Shown piece after piece: positions 53,934 to 63,733 of a stretch of DNA of 64,000 nucleotides. Below the pieces are notes generated by a model. That model was given only the letters and a program-made list of their open reading frames with translations, made no database searches and was not told the origin of the DNA. Position 1 is the stretch's first letter, and every line of letters begins with the position of its first letter. A program made the translations under genes and the position numbers. The stretch comes from Pararhizobium qamdonense (GTDB lineage: Bacteria > Pseudomonadota > Alphaproteobacteria > Rhizobiales > Rhizobiaceae). The stretch spans positions 1,023,001 through 1,087,000 of the forward strand of contig NZ_CP119566.1 in the NCBI RefSeq assembly GCF_029277445.1, read 5' to 3'.

Positions 53934-54773
53934 ATGACGAAAGCAATACTGGGCACGAAAACGTGTCGTCTGGCATGCGGCGTCCTCGCCGTTCTTTTCG
54001 GCGGAGGTGCTGCACTTTCCGCCGACCAAAAACCGGAATTCGTATCAGGTGGCGTCTTGAAGGTTTGCACCAGCGGCGAATTCCCGCCGATGGAGTATTA
54101 TCAAAATCCCGGCGACAATGACCTCGTGGGCTTTGAGATCGACGTCATCGACGCCATAGCCAAGGGATGGGGCGCAAAGGCGGATTATGTCGTCGGCGAC
54201 TTCAAGGGCCTGCTGCCATCGCTCGATTCCAAGCGCTGCGACCTAGTCGCCAGCGGCATTCTGATCACGCCAGCCCGCCTGGAAAAATACGATGGCATTC
54301 CGTATTTCGGCTCGCACATCGTGATGGTCACGGCGGCGAATGACACGGAGACGAAGTTCCCCGCCGATGTCAGCGGTAAGGTTATGGCGATCGAGGCCGG
54401 CACCTCCTACGAAAAGATGGTCGCCGATCTCAATGCCGAACTCAATGCCGCCGGCAAAGAGCCAATCCAGGCGCAGACCTATCCCTCCGCCTCCGGCGTC
54501 ATAGAGCAGATCCTCGTCGGTCGCGCCACCGCTACGATCACGCAGGATACGACGGCCGCCTATCGCATGCTTCAGGTGCCCGGCCGGTTGGCCATTCCCT
54601 ACACCTACGAGCAAAGCGAAAACTACGGCATCTACCTACGCAAAAGCGATGGCGACCGGCAGATGCTGAAGGATGCAATTGAGGCCCTGCAGGCGAACGG
54701 CGAGATGAAAACGCTGCTCCAGAAATGGAAGTTGCCGGAAACCGCGACCGAAGTTTCCCACGACGTCAATTAA
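53934..54773 (+). CDS. ABC substrate-binding protein, family 3
   Basis: The 279-aa SBP has a Sec signal (RLACGVLAVLFGGGAALSA). Core: LKVCTSGEFPPMEYY, GFEIDVIDAIAKGWGAKADYV, KRCDLVASGILITPARLEKYDGIPYF and VMAIEAGTSYEKM. It completes the importer with 54790 and 55493. Confidence 0.92.
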   Translation: MTKAILGTKTCRLACGVLAVLFGGGAALSADQKPEFVSGGVLKVCTSGEFPPMEYYQNPGDNDLVGFEIDVIDAIAKGWGAKADYVVGDFKGLLPSLDSKRCDLVASGILITPARLEKYDGIPYFGSHIVMVTAANDTETKFPADVSGKVMAIEAGTSYEKMVADLNAELNAAGKEPIQAQTYPSASGVIEQILVGRATATITQDTTAAYRMLQVPGRLAIPYTYEQSENYGIYLRKSDGDRQMLKDAIEALQANGEMKTLLQKWKLPETATEVSHDVN

Positions 54774-54789
54774 CGATAGGCGGTCTACG

Positions 54790-55467
54790 TTGTTTCAGCT
54801 CGACCTCTTTCTGCAGGCTATCTTCAGTGCCCCCCTGTTCAAGGGGGCACTTGTGACGATCGGCCTTTCAATATGCGTCATGGCCGTCTCTCTCGTGCTC
54901 GGCATGGGGCTAGGCTCCATGGCGAGCTCACCGCGGCGCTCAGTTCGGTGCCTGGTCACGCTCTATGTCTGGCTGTTTCGCGGCGCACCCGCACTGCTCG
55001 TGCTGCTCTTCGTGTGGAATGGCCTGCCGCAAATCTCAGAAGTCTTTCGCGCCGGCTGGTTTACGCCCTTCGTCGCGGCTTTCCTTGCATTGTCGCTGAT
55101 TCAGATCGCCTATTTGGCGGAAGTCCTGCGCAGCGCCTTTGCAGCGGTGGGGCGTGGGCAGCAGGAGGGAGCCGCCGCGCTTGGCATGCATCGCTGGCAG
55201 ATTTTCCTGGTCATCACCATGCCGCAGGCGCTCAGGATCGCGGTTCCCTCGTTGATGAACGAGTTCATCTCGCTGTTGAAAACCACGTCGCTGGCGACTG
55301 TGATCTCGCTCAAGGAATTGATGACAGTCTCGCAATTCGCGATCGCCACGAGCTTCCGGTTCCTCGAATGGTATGGCGCAGCCCTTGTTTATTACCTGAT
55401 TATCGTCTCGGTGCTGACGCTTGCCCAAAACCGCATCGAACATGTGCTTTCGCGCGGCTATCGCTGA
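54790..55467 (+). CDS. Polar amino-acid-type ABC permease
   Basis: The 225-aa permease starts with TTG. The HisM/GlnP pattern is [36 protein letters not shown] and EAA loop [43 protein letters not shown]. The TTG start has only a weak ribosome site and follows the binding-protein stop by 16 bases. Confidence 0.9.
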   Translation: MFQLDLFLQAIFSAPLFKGALVTIGLSICVMAVSLVLGMGLGSMASSPRRSVRCLVTLYVWLFRGAPALLVLLFVWNGLPQISEVFRAGWFTPFVAAFLALSLIQIAYLAEVLRSAFAAVGRGQQEGAAALGMHRWQIFLVITMPQALRIAVPSLMNEFISLLKTTSLATVISLKELMTVSQFAIATSFRFLEWYGAALVYYLIIVSVLTLAQNRIEHVLSRGYR

Positions 55468-55492
55468 TCGCCGACAAACCAATGGGTTGGAT

Positions 55493-56233
55493 ATGAATAC
55501 GCAAACCGCAATTCAGGTTGCTGGCGTCAGCAAATGGTACGGCGCCTTCCAAGTGCTCAAGGGCATTGATCTTTCCGTACACAAGGGGCAGCGCATCGTC
55601 ATCTGTGGGCCGTCCGGGTCCGGCAAGTCGACGCTGATCCGCTGCATGAACCGCCTGGAAGTGCACCAGGAAGGCTCGATCGTCGTCAACGGCATCGAGC
55701 TCACCAACCAGCTCAAGCGCATTGATCGCGTTCGAAGCGACGTCGGAATGGTCTTCCAGCACTTCAACCTCTTCCCGCATCTAACAGTTCTGGAAAACTG
55801 CACGGTCGCCCAGTGCTGGGTGCGCAAGCTGCCGAAGAGGCAGGCGATCGAGATTGCCATGAAATACCTGGAGCGCGTGCACATTCCGGAAAAGGCCAAT
55901 AAATATCCGGGTCAGCTTTCCGGTGGCCAGCAGCAACGTGTCGCTATCGCGCGCGCCCTTTGCATGAGCCCCAGCATCATGCTGTTCGACGAGCCCACAT
56001 CGGCGCTTGACCCTGAAATGGTCAAGGAAGTGCTGGACACGATGATCTCGCTTGCCGACGATGGTATGACGATGGTCTGCGTCACCCACGAGATGAATTT
56101 CGCGCGCGAGGTCGCCAGCGAAGTCGTCTTCATGGATGGTGGTCAGATCATTGAGCGTGACAAGCCCGACGTTCTGTTTTCTGCGCCGACACACGAGCGC
56201 ACGAAGCGCTTTCTCGGCAAGCTGCTACATTGA
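55493..56233 (+). CDS. Polar amino-acid-type ABC ATPase
   Basis: The 246-aa GlnQ-type ATPase has Walker [22 protein letters not shown], signature [16 protein letters not shown], Walker [15 protein letters not shown] and VTHEMNFA. Start at the ATG at 55493, where homology begins. Confidence 0.93.
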   Translation: MNTQTAIQVAGVSKWYGAFQVLKGIDLSVHKGQRIVICGPSGSGKSTLIRCMNRLEVHQEGSIVVNGIELTNQLKRIDRVRSDVGMVFQHFNLFPHLTVLENCTVAQCWVRKLPKRQAIEIAMKYLERVHIPEKANKYPGQLSGGQQQRVAIARALCMSPSIMLFDEPTSALDPEMVKEVLDTMISLADDGMTMVCVTHEMNFAREVASEVVFMDGGQIIERDKPDVLFSAPTHERTKRFLGKLLH

Positions 56234-56967
56234 GCGAGGTCATCGTGAACAATACTGGTTGGTTTTCAAAGGAAGCGATCTCGGATCGGTTGACCCTGAT
56301 CTGCGAGCCGCATGTCCATAAATTTTTTCGGGCCAACATATTTCACGTCATTGGCAAGGATGCCGACCTCGTCATTGATTTCGGTATGGGTCTCGCCAAC
56401 CTTAGAACCGAGTTGCGGATCCCGTTAGGCAAACCCGTGCTTGCGGTTGCAACCCACGTTCATGTCGATCATGTCGGCTCGTTCCACGAATTTGATACCC
56501 GGCTGGGCCACGAGGCCGAGGCCGAGGCGTTTGCACTCATGCCGGATGGCGATACGCTCGCCGACTATTTTCGTACCCAGCCAGGTGCCCTGACTGCGGC
56601 GGTGCCCATGGGTGTCACACCGGACACCTACAAAATCCCACCGGCAGCGCTCACCACGGTCCTGGTGGAGAACGACGTCATCGACATCGGCGACGCGTGT
56701 TACACGGTTCTGCATCTTCCCGGCCATTCTCCAGGTTCCATTGGTCTGTTCGACCAGACGACGGGGGAGTTCTTTAGCGGGGACGCCATATACCAGGGTG
56801 GCCTTGTGGATGATTTGCCGGGATGTAACATTGAAGCTTACAAAGGCACCATGAAACGCCTGGCAGAGCTTGACGTCGAACTCGTTCATGGCGGACACGG
56901 AACGAGGTTTGGTAAAGACCGGCTGCGCGAGATCGCCGTGAGCTACTTGCATTCGAAAGGATGCTGA
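56230..56967 (+). CDS. Metallo-beta-lactamase-fold hydrolase
   Basis: The 245-aa protein has the MBL motif THVHVDHVG (HxHxDH), later [24 protein letters not shown] and C-terminal VHGGHGTRF, which supply the zinc ligands. It starts with TTG overlapping the ATPase stop. Its function is probably a hydrolase acting after import. Confidence 0.88.
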   Translation: MSEVIVNNTGWFSKEAISDRLTLICEPHVHKFFRANIFHVIGKDADLVIDFGMGLANLRTELRIPLGKPVLAVATHVHVDHVGSFHEFDTRLGHEAEAEAFALMPDGDTLADYFRTQPGALTAAVPMGVTPDTYKIPPAALTTVLVENDVIDIGDACYTVLHLPGHSPGSIGLFDQTTGEFFSGDAIYQGGLVDDLPGCNIEAYKGTMKRLAELDVELVHGGHGTRFGKDRLREIAVSYLHSKGC

Positions 56968-57049
56968 CAAGCGGTTGGATGACCACTTTCGCGCGCTCCA
57001 CTCCAAGAGCTGCCAGTCCGCAATCGGCCCCATACTCGTCAGCAGGCCA

Positions 57050-57083
57050 GAGCGGACATTATTTCCGCTTTGCGCCTTCATCT
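57050..57083. repeat. Dispersed palindromic repeat, copy 2
   Basis: AGCGGACAT, T, then ATTTCCGCTTTGCGCCTTCATCT. It is near-palindromic (one mismatch in the arms) and shares about 22 of 23 bases with copy 1 after the palindrome centre. It sits between the MBL gene and the broken HNH gene. Confidence 0.6.
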
Positions 57084-57177
57084 TAGCCGTTCCGCCAACC
57101 CTACGCCGTTCCCCTAAGCCGCCGTTCGCTAAGACCAAATAGCTACTTGTTTGAAGGACCCGGTCAGCGTCGCCGAC

Positions 57178-57818
57178 CTACATCCTCAGCAAGTACTCCG
57201 CGAAGTCCTCACCGAGGTTCCACCGGGGAACCTGATTGCGACGAACATCGTAGATCGCGCCGTAATGCTCGCAGATTTGGAGCTTGGCTAGGAGTTCGTC
57301 ATGGTCCTCGTGGTAATAGGAGAAGAACGGAATCGCACCGGGGTTATAGCTCACACGCTTGGAGAGGGCGATGATCTCCCTAATAAAGGGCTTCGAACGG
57401 AGGTCAGTCCGCATCTCTTCGATGAGTTTCGGCATCTTCGCCTCTAGGCCTGCGAAGTCCCGGCCCTTTCGAACGACGTAGCCTTGAAGCTCTACCGCTG
57501 CTGCGGCCTCGGCAAAGGTTTTCCACTCGATGAGATCGGCAGCGTCATAGGCGGAGTCATCCGCATCGACGAGGCGGCTGCACTGCTGGCATAGCCATAT
57601 ACCATTCTCGCCCGCTCGCCGGCCTTCGTTCGTCAGGTGTTCGTTAAAACGCGGCCCGCCCTGCGAAGCGGCGGTGTGTGTGCGGCCACGCCAAGGCTTA
57701 CCGTTCCGCCGTCCGCCCCAGGACCGCTTGTTGGTTTGCGGCAGTCCGGGTTCGAGCACCTAAATCCGACCCGCTTAGCCAAGCGCTGGGCTGTCGCCTG
57801 CGTGAAATCATCCCTCAT
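57178..57818 (-). pseudogene. HNH endonuclease-like protein, frameshifted
   Basis: The N-terminal part starts at the ATG at 57818 (MRDDFTQATAQRLAKRVGFRCSNPDCRKPTSGP) and reads to GVAAHT, then hits a stop at 57633 in that frame. The rest (TAASQGGPRFNEHLTNEGRRAGENGIWLCQQCSRLVDADD to EYLLRM at 57178) is in another frame. The switch is inside a CACACACA tract near 57680. Removal of one CA unit, or gain of one base, would join them. The CSNPDC and CQQC cysteine pairs plus AAHxTAA match a known HNH-annotated family of about 210 aa. Confidence 0.82.
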
Positions 57819-58088
57819 TGCACTTTTATAGCCCAAAAGACTCCGCTGCCAATGAGTCCTAGCGAGCACCCGCGATGTCGTCGCAAGCTGCCTTATCTGT
57901 TGGAGCCGAGAACGTCGACAGGTAAGCGCCTTCATCATAGGCGTTCAGCGCCATCCTCGCTTCTCCCGGTCGATCGATGCTGAACCGCTATCTAGGATTT
58001 TTGAGCTGATTGATTAATCCAATACAACAGTTGAGTTTCACTGCCAAATGTTGTGGAACTGAAACCGAAAAATAGGCAGGGATAGTGT

Positions 58089-59405
58089 ATGACCGATGCA
58101 GACACGGCCATGGAGAATACTTCGGCATCCATCGCCTCGACGCCTGCGACCAGTGGGGTCACATTCCTGAGGCACGGCGAGCAAGCAACCCAGCAGTTGG
58201 ACTGGGAAAAGGGCCCCGAGCAGGTGCGCAAGGCGCTTGCCGAGGCGCTAGGAGCGCGCAACGTCGCCTTCTTGCTGGGCGCAGGCTGCTCGTCCATGGT
58301 CGTCGATGAAAAGGAGCGGGGCATCTCGACGATGATGCCGTTGGCGAAGGAGTTCTGCCACGCAGCGAAAGGCGGACAGCCTTGGGCATTCGATTCATCA
58401 GATTTGAGCTTTCTGGCCGGCCATGGGCTGAAGCTTGATGGCGAGTATGTCCGCAATCTCGAACGGCTGATGGAGACCCTGCACGCGCTGCGATTCGTCC
58501 TGCAGTGCAGTGATGACCAGGGTGACGAAGAGGAGGTCGTCAGAATCGAGGCGATGATCGGAAAGGTGCAGGCGTTCCTATGGGAGAGGTGCACCGCCGG
58601 ACTGTTTTCGAAGGGTGATGACACCGTTCTGGAACTGTACGAATCCTTCTATCGGCGTCTTGTCCTTCGCGACAGATCGTTGCCACGGCCGTGGATATTC
58701 ACCACCAACTACGATCTCTTCAACGAACGGGCGATGGACCGATTGGGTCTCCCGTACGCCAATGGCTTCTCGGGCGTCGTTGAACGCCGCTTCAATCCTT
58801 CGACATTTAGATACGCGCTCGCGGAACAACTGGACATTTCAAATCGGAAATGGTCAGCCGTCGATGGCTTTGTCTACCTTTGCAAGCTACACGGATCGAT
58901 AAGTTGGACCGAGGACGATCACGGCTTGTTTCCCATCCGAGAGACTTGGCCGCAGACCGAACCCTCAAAGGTGATGATCTTTCCAACGCCGGCAAAGCAA
59001 AACTCGAGCCTGGGATCGCCCTACTCGGATCTGTTCAGGGAGTTTCAGTCGCGAATCGTGCGCGAGCAGAGCGTACTGATCACGATGGGCTTCGCCTTCG
59101 GCGACGAGCACATAAACAACATCATCTATCAAGCGCTGACCATCCCGACGTTCAGGCTGATTATCTTCGCCCATCCTGATTCTGAAGGCGACATCGCCAA
59201 GCTGCGCGCTCTAAGCGACCCGCGGATTTGGATCATCGGGGGACCAGGACCTCAGAACGGACCCCCCGCCCACTACTTCTCAACCATCGTGAAGCATTTG
59301 CTCCCTCGCCAACCGTCAGATCGCATAGACGACGCCGTTAAGCTGGTGCTTCAAACGATGGCCAAGGGCTCGGGCCATGACAAGGGAGCGGGCGATGCCG
59401 ACTGA
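58089..59405 (+). CDS. SIR2-like NAD-hydrolase subunit of a SIR2-HerA defence pair
   Basis: The 438-aa protein has a SIR2 Rossmann core: FLLGAGCSS at 61-69, TNYD at 206-209 and KLHGSISW with His268. It then has the C-terminal GFAFGDEHINNIIYQAL stretch of the SIR2_2 family. In characterised SIR2-HerA (Nezha-type) systems this subunit degrades NAD on phage infection and assembles with HerA. All expected motifs are present. It starts after CAGGGA and overlaps the HerA gene. Confidence 0.9.
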   Translation: MTDADTAMENTSASIASTPATSGVTFLRHGEQATQQLDWEKGPEQVRKALAEALGARNVAFLLGAGCSSMVVDEKERGISTMMPLAKEFCHAAKGGQPWAFDSSDLSFLAGHGLKLDGEYVRNLERLMETLHALRFVLQCSDDQGDEEEVVRIEAMIGKVQAFLWERCTAGLFSKGDDTVLELYESFYRRLVLRDRSLPRPWIFTTNYDLFNERAMDRLGLPYANGFSGVVERRFNPSTFRYALAEQLDISNRKWSAVDGFVYLCKLHGSISWTEDDHGLFPIRETWPQTEPSKVMIFPTPAKQNSSLGSPYSDLFREFQSRIVREQSVLITMGFAFGDEHINNIIYQALTIPTFRLIIFAHPDSEGDIAKLRALSDPRIWIIGGPGPQNGPPAHYFSTIVKHLLPRQPSDRIDDAVKLVLQTMAKGSGHDKGAGDAD

Positions 59406-61401
59406 CGACCGTCGCCGCGCAATAGGTTCGGTCGTCGCGGTTTCGGCCGACAAGTTCGTAATCGAGATGCATGGCGGAACAGACACCTTCACTGTCATGG
59501 GTTTCGACGACGTCCACTATGTCGCGCGTCTGGGGTCATTCGTGCTGATCCCAGCACAAGCCGAGTACGTTGTGGCCGAGATAGTAGGTTTGCGCGAGCG
59601 GGACGCCGGGGCGGGCGGTGAGATTGACAAGGCCGCTTCGGCCAAGTTCCTAGACGTGGTGCCGGTCGGCATGCTGCCAATTGAGGGCGGCCGGTTCAGG
59701 TTCGGGGTATCGATGTTTCCGTCGCTCTACGCCGACACGCTCTATGTTCTGGATCGCGAACTGGACCGGATATTTGACACCAATCCGGCGATCGAGCCAT
59801 CGACCGGTCCGAACGGTGATGCCTGCACCCCGTCAGACGCAACCCGCCTGCGCATCTTGGAGATCGGGCAGTCAGTGGTCTTCGACGGCTATAAGGTGAA
59901 GGCGCGCATTGATGACTTTTTCGGCGGTCACGCCGCGGTGCTGGGAAATACGGGTAGCGGCAAGTCGTGCACCGTTGCGTCGATTCTGCAGGAGCTGTTT
60001 ACGAAGTCTAGCGAGCATCACGCCCGCGGAGCGACTTTCGTCGTCCTCGATGTCAACGGTGAGTATCATCAGGCGTTCGAGGACATCATGAAGGCGGGAG
60101 TCATCGGCGTCGACAGGCTCATTTTGGACGGGACGTCCGATGCGGGTCGCTTTCGCATTCCCCATTGGTTCCTCAACTTGTCGGAATGGGAGCTCCTGCT
60201 TCAGGCCAGCGAACGAACCCAAGTGCCGATCCTGCGCATGGCGCTGGGGCTGGCGACCTTATTCGGTGGAACTTCCGGCGAGCAACTCAATGATATTCGG
60301 AACCACATCCTCGCCAAGTGCATCACCCAAATTCTCTCCGACGAGAGTCCGCCCGGTGCCAAGGAGACCCGGATTTTGGGCATTCTCCAGCGCTTCCGCA
60401 CGGACGAGATCAACTCCGGCACGATCAGCGCCATGGTGCACGTTCACTTTGGCAACATGGGCAATATCGAGGACGCCTTCACCTATCTGGTAGGTGAGGA
60501 CGGGCAGGGCGGATATGTCATCGACGATTTCAAGCTGCCTGACTATTCGAACAGTCCGTTCGACTTCGAGGCCCTGGGCGACGCAATTGACCTCGCCCTC
60601 CTCTACGAGGAAGCTCATGGAAACCGCCAGATCCGCGACTACTGCTCCCAGATGGTCACGCGGTTCAAAGCGCTGCTCGAGCGGCAGGACTACTCTTTTC
60701 TCAAGCATGCCGCCACGGACAGCGCCAAGGAGACGGGACCCTTCCTGGCCCGGCTCCTTGGACTTGCTGCGGTTCAGGACATCCACGCTAAGACCTCCCA
60801 AATCATCATCATCGACATGAACGCGGTCGAGGATGAGGTCGTCGAGCTAGTCAGCGCCATCGTGGCACGGATGATATTCCGCCTCCTGCGGCAGGCCGAT
60901 CCGCGCAACCGTTTCCCGGTCCACCTGCTTCTCGAGGAAGCGCATCGCTACATCTCCGCAACTCCGTCGCGCTATGCTCTCGACGCCGGAAGAGTGTTCG
61001 ACCGTGTCGCGAAGGAGGGTCGCAAGTACGGTCTCTTCCTCATCGTGGCATCCCAACGACCCAGCGAATTGTCGAAGACCGTCCTGTCACAATGCTCGAA
61101 CTTCGTCGTGCACCGTATCCAAAACCCGGACGATCTTTCGCAAATCCGCCAAATGTCACCATCCATATCGGAGGGCGTTCTTCGACGCCTTCCCACGCTG
61201 CCGAAGCAGCACGCGCTAGTCTTCGGCAACGCCGTCAACCTGCCTACCACCTTCAGGGTGCGCAGCGCCGATCCCCTTCCGGCGAGCGATGACGCCAAGA
61301 TCGTCAACCTGTGGTTCCATGAAGCCGGACGTAAAGCGGGGATCGTACTCGATTGTGCGCCATCGGATCTTATCGAACCAGAGGATAATTCGCTTGCGTG
61401 A
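59395..61401 (+). CDS. HerA-type ATPase/helicase of the SIR2-HerA pair
   Basis: The 668-aa hexameric HerA/FtsK-like ATPase has an N-terminal HAS barrel (IGSVVAVSADKFVIEM), Walker A GNTGSGKS near residue 184, Walker B IIIIDMNAVEDE near 471, the HLLLEEAHRYI region near 510 and a probable arginine-finger segment SQRPSELSKTVLSQC. ATG 59395 is favoured because GGGAG lies 8 bases upstream; an ATG at 59377 is also in frame. It overlaps the SIR2 gene by 11 bases and forms a two-gene defence operon with it. Confidence 0.9.
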   Translation: MPTDDRRRAIGSVVAVSADKFVIEMHGGTDTFTVMGFDDVHYVARLGSFVLIPAQAEYVVAEIVGLRERDAGAGGEIDKAASAKFLDVVPVGMLPIEGGRFRFGVSMFPSLYADTLYVLDRELDRIFDTNPAIEPSTGPNGDACTPSDATRLRILEIGQSVVFDGYKVKARIDDFFGGHAAVLGNTGSGKSCTVASILQELFTKSSEHHARGATFVVLDVNGEYHQAFEDIMKAGVIGVDRLILDGTSDAGRFRIPHWFLNLSEWELLLQASERTQVPILRMALGLATLFGGTSGEQLNDIRNHILAKCITQILSDESPPGAKETRILGILQRFRTDEINSGTISAMVHVHFGNMGNIEDAFTYLVGEDGQGGYVIDDFKLPDYSNSPFDFEALGDAIDLALLYEEAHGNRQIRDYCSQMVTRFKALLERQDYSFLKHAATDSAKETGPFLARLLGLAAVQDIHAKTSQIIIIDMNAVEDEVVELVSAIVARMIFRLLRQADPRNRFPVHLLLEEAHRYISATPSRYALDAGRVFDRVAKEGRKYGLFLIVASQRPSELSKTVLSQCSNFVVHRIQNPDDLSQIRQMSPSISEGVLRRLPTLPKQHALVFGNAVNLPTTFRVRSADPLPASDDAKIVNLWFHEAGRKAGIVLDCAPSDLIEPEDNSLA

Positions 61402-61569
61402 CAAGTAATTGGACCTGCGGCATCCTGTTAAGCAAGCAATTGGCCTAGCGAGGCAGATCGTCCCGTCCGCGAACGCATGCAGTTCCGCTGCACCGGCGCT
61501 CCATTTTGGTCGAATGGCGGCTTTCCACAAACCCCGCCCGCAAGCCGACAGTCGCCCGTCGGCCCCCTT

Positions 61570-61600
61570 GCGGAAAGGCTTCCGCTTCGCGCCCTCAAAC
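61570..61600. repeat. Dispersed palindromic repeat, copy 3 (diverged)
   Basis: GCGGAA (61571-61576), a 4-nt centre and TTCCGC form a palindrome, followed by TTCGCGCCCTCAAAC. It shares the TTCCGCTTCGCGCC core with copy 1 and lies just after the HerA gene. Confidence 0.5.
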
Positions 61601-61648
61601 CCGCCACATTGGCAAAAGCTGCGTATGCTTGAAAGCAAACGTCGGTGT

Positions 61649-62173
61649 CTACGTGTTCAGTGGCGGGCGCAAAACGGAACTGTTGTTGACTTGCCGAGAG
61701 GTCCCTCGCGATGCTGCGTTAGGTGTCGGATACAAGCGATCGATCCTAGCGAAACTAGCAGACGGTTCCCCGTCGCGGTATCGGCGATCATAGGACATCG
61801 AATTGGATGCCGAATTGTGCTCGATACCGTGGATCGCGTCCTGATGACCGATCCGATACTCGAAAGACTTGTAGCTCGCTCGCTTTCTGCCCTCTGGCAG
61901 TAGAGATCCTTGAACTGACCGGCGAGCACCTGCATCTGGCTGACGACCCAGGGAAGCGATTGACGACTTTGCACCCTTGCCGAAAATCGCTTCCACCATT
62001 GCGGCCTTGTCGGCCGACTTGGCCATGGCAAGCAAAGCCAAGGCTAGGTAGCGCTTCCATGCCGCCTTTTCGCCGTTGCCGGCGGCGTCAACGTCCATAT
62101 CCGCAATCCGCATTGCAACCGCCTTGACAGCGTAACCGGCCGTTGCGCTTGCCTTGAATTCAATCGTTGCCAT
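61649..62173 (-). CDS. Hypothetical protein, possibly frameshifted
   Basis: From the ATG at 62173 the frame reads MATIEFKASATAGYAVKAVAMRI and AAWKRYLALALLAMAKSADKAAMVEAIFGKGAK, a plausible helical N-terminal domain. After GKGAK the composition turns Arg/Ser-rich. The next frame offers the more natural SLPWVVSQMQVLAGQFKDLYCQRAE, so a frameshift near 61970 is possible. No family is recognised. Confidence 0.4.
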   Translation of the reverse strand: MATIEFKASATAGYAVKAVAMRIADMDVDAAGNGEKAAWKRYLALALLAMAKSADKAAMVEAIFGKGAKSSIASLGRQPDAGARRSVQGSLLPEGRKRASYKSFEYRIGHQDAIHGIEHNSASNSMSYDRRYRDGEPSASFARIDRLYPTPNAASRGTSRQVNNSSVLRPPLNT

Positions 62174-62562
62174 CGTTGTGTTCCCCCATGGCGGAAAGGC
62201 AAGCCGCACCACGCGACCGGCCCCCATCGGCATATGACGCCGACATCATCAATCTAACCGCCCTATGGAGATAAATCAAAAGATGAAAACGACCTGTATC
62301 ACTGATTTTATTACATAATATCGCGTTAACAGGGTCACACAAACTCAGGGAAAATTTCTCGTCTCCCAGGCAATATCATATGTGCTACTCAACTCAGCAT
62401 TGAGATAAAACTAAGCTGCCTCGAACCTGAGCCGCAATCCATGAAACTGGACAGTGCGCAGCACTGTGCGTCGAAACTGACCAAAATTTGTGAGCATTCA
62501 TAGGTTGAATTCGGCAGTGCAAGAGATGTAGTAATCTGCTTCAGTTTTGTGGAGAGAGAGAA
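62174..62562. other. AT-rich intergenic region before the second DUF262 pair
   Basis: About 390 bases without a supported gene. It is markedly AT-richer than the bulk of the window, as are the genes that follow, suggesting recent acquisition. It contains the palindrome at 62451. Confidence 0.55.
62451..62467. promoter_or_regulatory. Perfect palindrome upstream of the DUF262 pair
   Basis: ACAGTGC (62451-62457), GCA, GCACTGT (62461-62467): perfect 7-bp arms about 95 bases upstream of the gene at 62563. It could be an operator or a hairpin. Confidence 0.4.
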
Positions 62563-63726
62563 ATGTCAGACTCGGTATGGTTCGATGATTATTCTGATGA
62601 TGAAGCCGGGGGCCAAATAGATGAGTATGACATAACGGCGACTCCCAATGACTTCAACGTTCTGACGCTGTTCAGTTTTGTTGAGGCCGGCGCTGTGAAA
62701 ATACCGGGCTTCCAAAGAAATTACGTCTGGGACAAGGTCCGAGCGTCGCGATTGGTGGAGTCACTAATCTTGGGCATCCCGGTCCCACAGATCTTTCTTT
62801 ACGAGCAATCCCGAAATAACTTCTTGGTCATCGACGGACAGCAGCGGCTTATGTCAATATACTACTTTATCAAAAAGCGGTTTCCTAAGATCGAAGCCCG
62901 CGGCGAACTGCGAGTCATATTCGACGATAAGGGTGGCATCCCAGACAATATACTTTTCAATGATCAATACTTTGAAGACTTTAATTTGAAACTCGCCGGA
63001 ACGTTGCCTAATGAGAAAAGCAAGTTTCACGGCCTCAACTATGCGACACTCGACGAATATAAAGTCCAACTCGATTTAAGGCCAATTCGTAACATCGTGG
63101 TTAAGCAAAACAGCCCAAACAATGACGACTCGTCGATGTTTGAAGTTTTCAATCGACTAAATACGGGTGGTGTAAACCTTACACCACAGGAAATACGTAC
63201 GAGCATGTATCACTCTAAGTTTTACGACGCTCTTTACAAGGCCAATCTGGAGCCCCGTTGGAGAGCTTTGCTCGGAACTACAGAGCCTGACCTGCACATG
63301 AAAGACATTGAAATCCTTCTACGCAGTTTTGCTATGCTTATTCGGAACAAAGAATACACACCATCTATGGTCAGGTTCCTGAACCAATTTTCAAAGATGT
63401 CTAAGTCGAATACTGCGGATAAAAACAACTACCTCATATCGTTGTTCGGCAGCTTTCTCACTGCTACTGATAACCTTCCTGCAGATGTGTTCATCGGAAA
63501 GACAACGAAGCGTTTTAACTTCGCACTTTTTGAATCTGTTTTCTGTGCGCTTCTTGAAAATGCATTCGAGGGAAACAGGCTTCCGGTGGGACACGCAAAT
63601 CTGGAAGAAATCCAAACTTTGATCTCCGATCCAACTTTTCAGAGTGCGAGTTTGCAGGGCACGACCAGAACAGCAAACGTCAAATCGCGTATGGACCGCG
63701 CTCGCGCACTTATCACCGCTCTGTAG
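62563..63726 (+). CDS. DUF262 domain protein, second copy
   Basis: The 387-aa protein has PGFQRNYVW at 48-56, ESLILGIPVPQIFLY and the nucleotide-binding signature VIDGQQRLMS at 89-98, then FNRLNTGGVNLTPQEIRT. It is only partly similar to the copy at 7888 and carries a canonical DGQQR where that copy has DGLQR. It starts after GGAGAGAG. There is no HNH domain (DUF1524). It is followed after 7 bases by a probable HEPN gene. Confidence 0.9.
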   Translation: MSDSVWFDDYSDDEAGGQIDEYDITATPNDFNVLTLFSFVEAGAVKIPGFQRNYVWDKVRASRLVESLILGIPVPQIFLYEQSRNNFLVIDGQQRLMSIYYFIKKRFPKIEARGELRVIFDDKGGIPDNILFNDQYFEDFNLKLAGTLPNEKSKFHGLNYATLDEYKVQLDLRPIRNIVVKQNSPNNDDSSMFEVFNRLNTGGVNLTPQEIRTSMYHSKFYDALYKANLEPRWRALLGTTEPDLHMKDIEILLRSFAMLIRNKEYTPSMVRFLNQFSKMSKSNTADKNNYLISLFGSFLTATDNLPADVFIGKTTKRFNFALFESVFCALLENAFEGNRLPVGHANLEEIQTLISDPTFQSASLQGTTRTANVKSRMDRARALITAL

Positions 63727-63733
63727 GTGAACT

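Noticed and set aside
57633..57818. A separate small zinc-finger gene (CSNPDC)
   Set aside because: Its sequence continues into the next frame as one HNH protein, so it is the front half of a broken gene.
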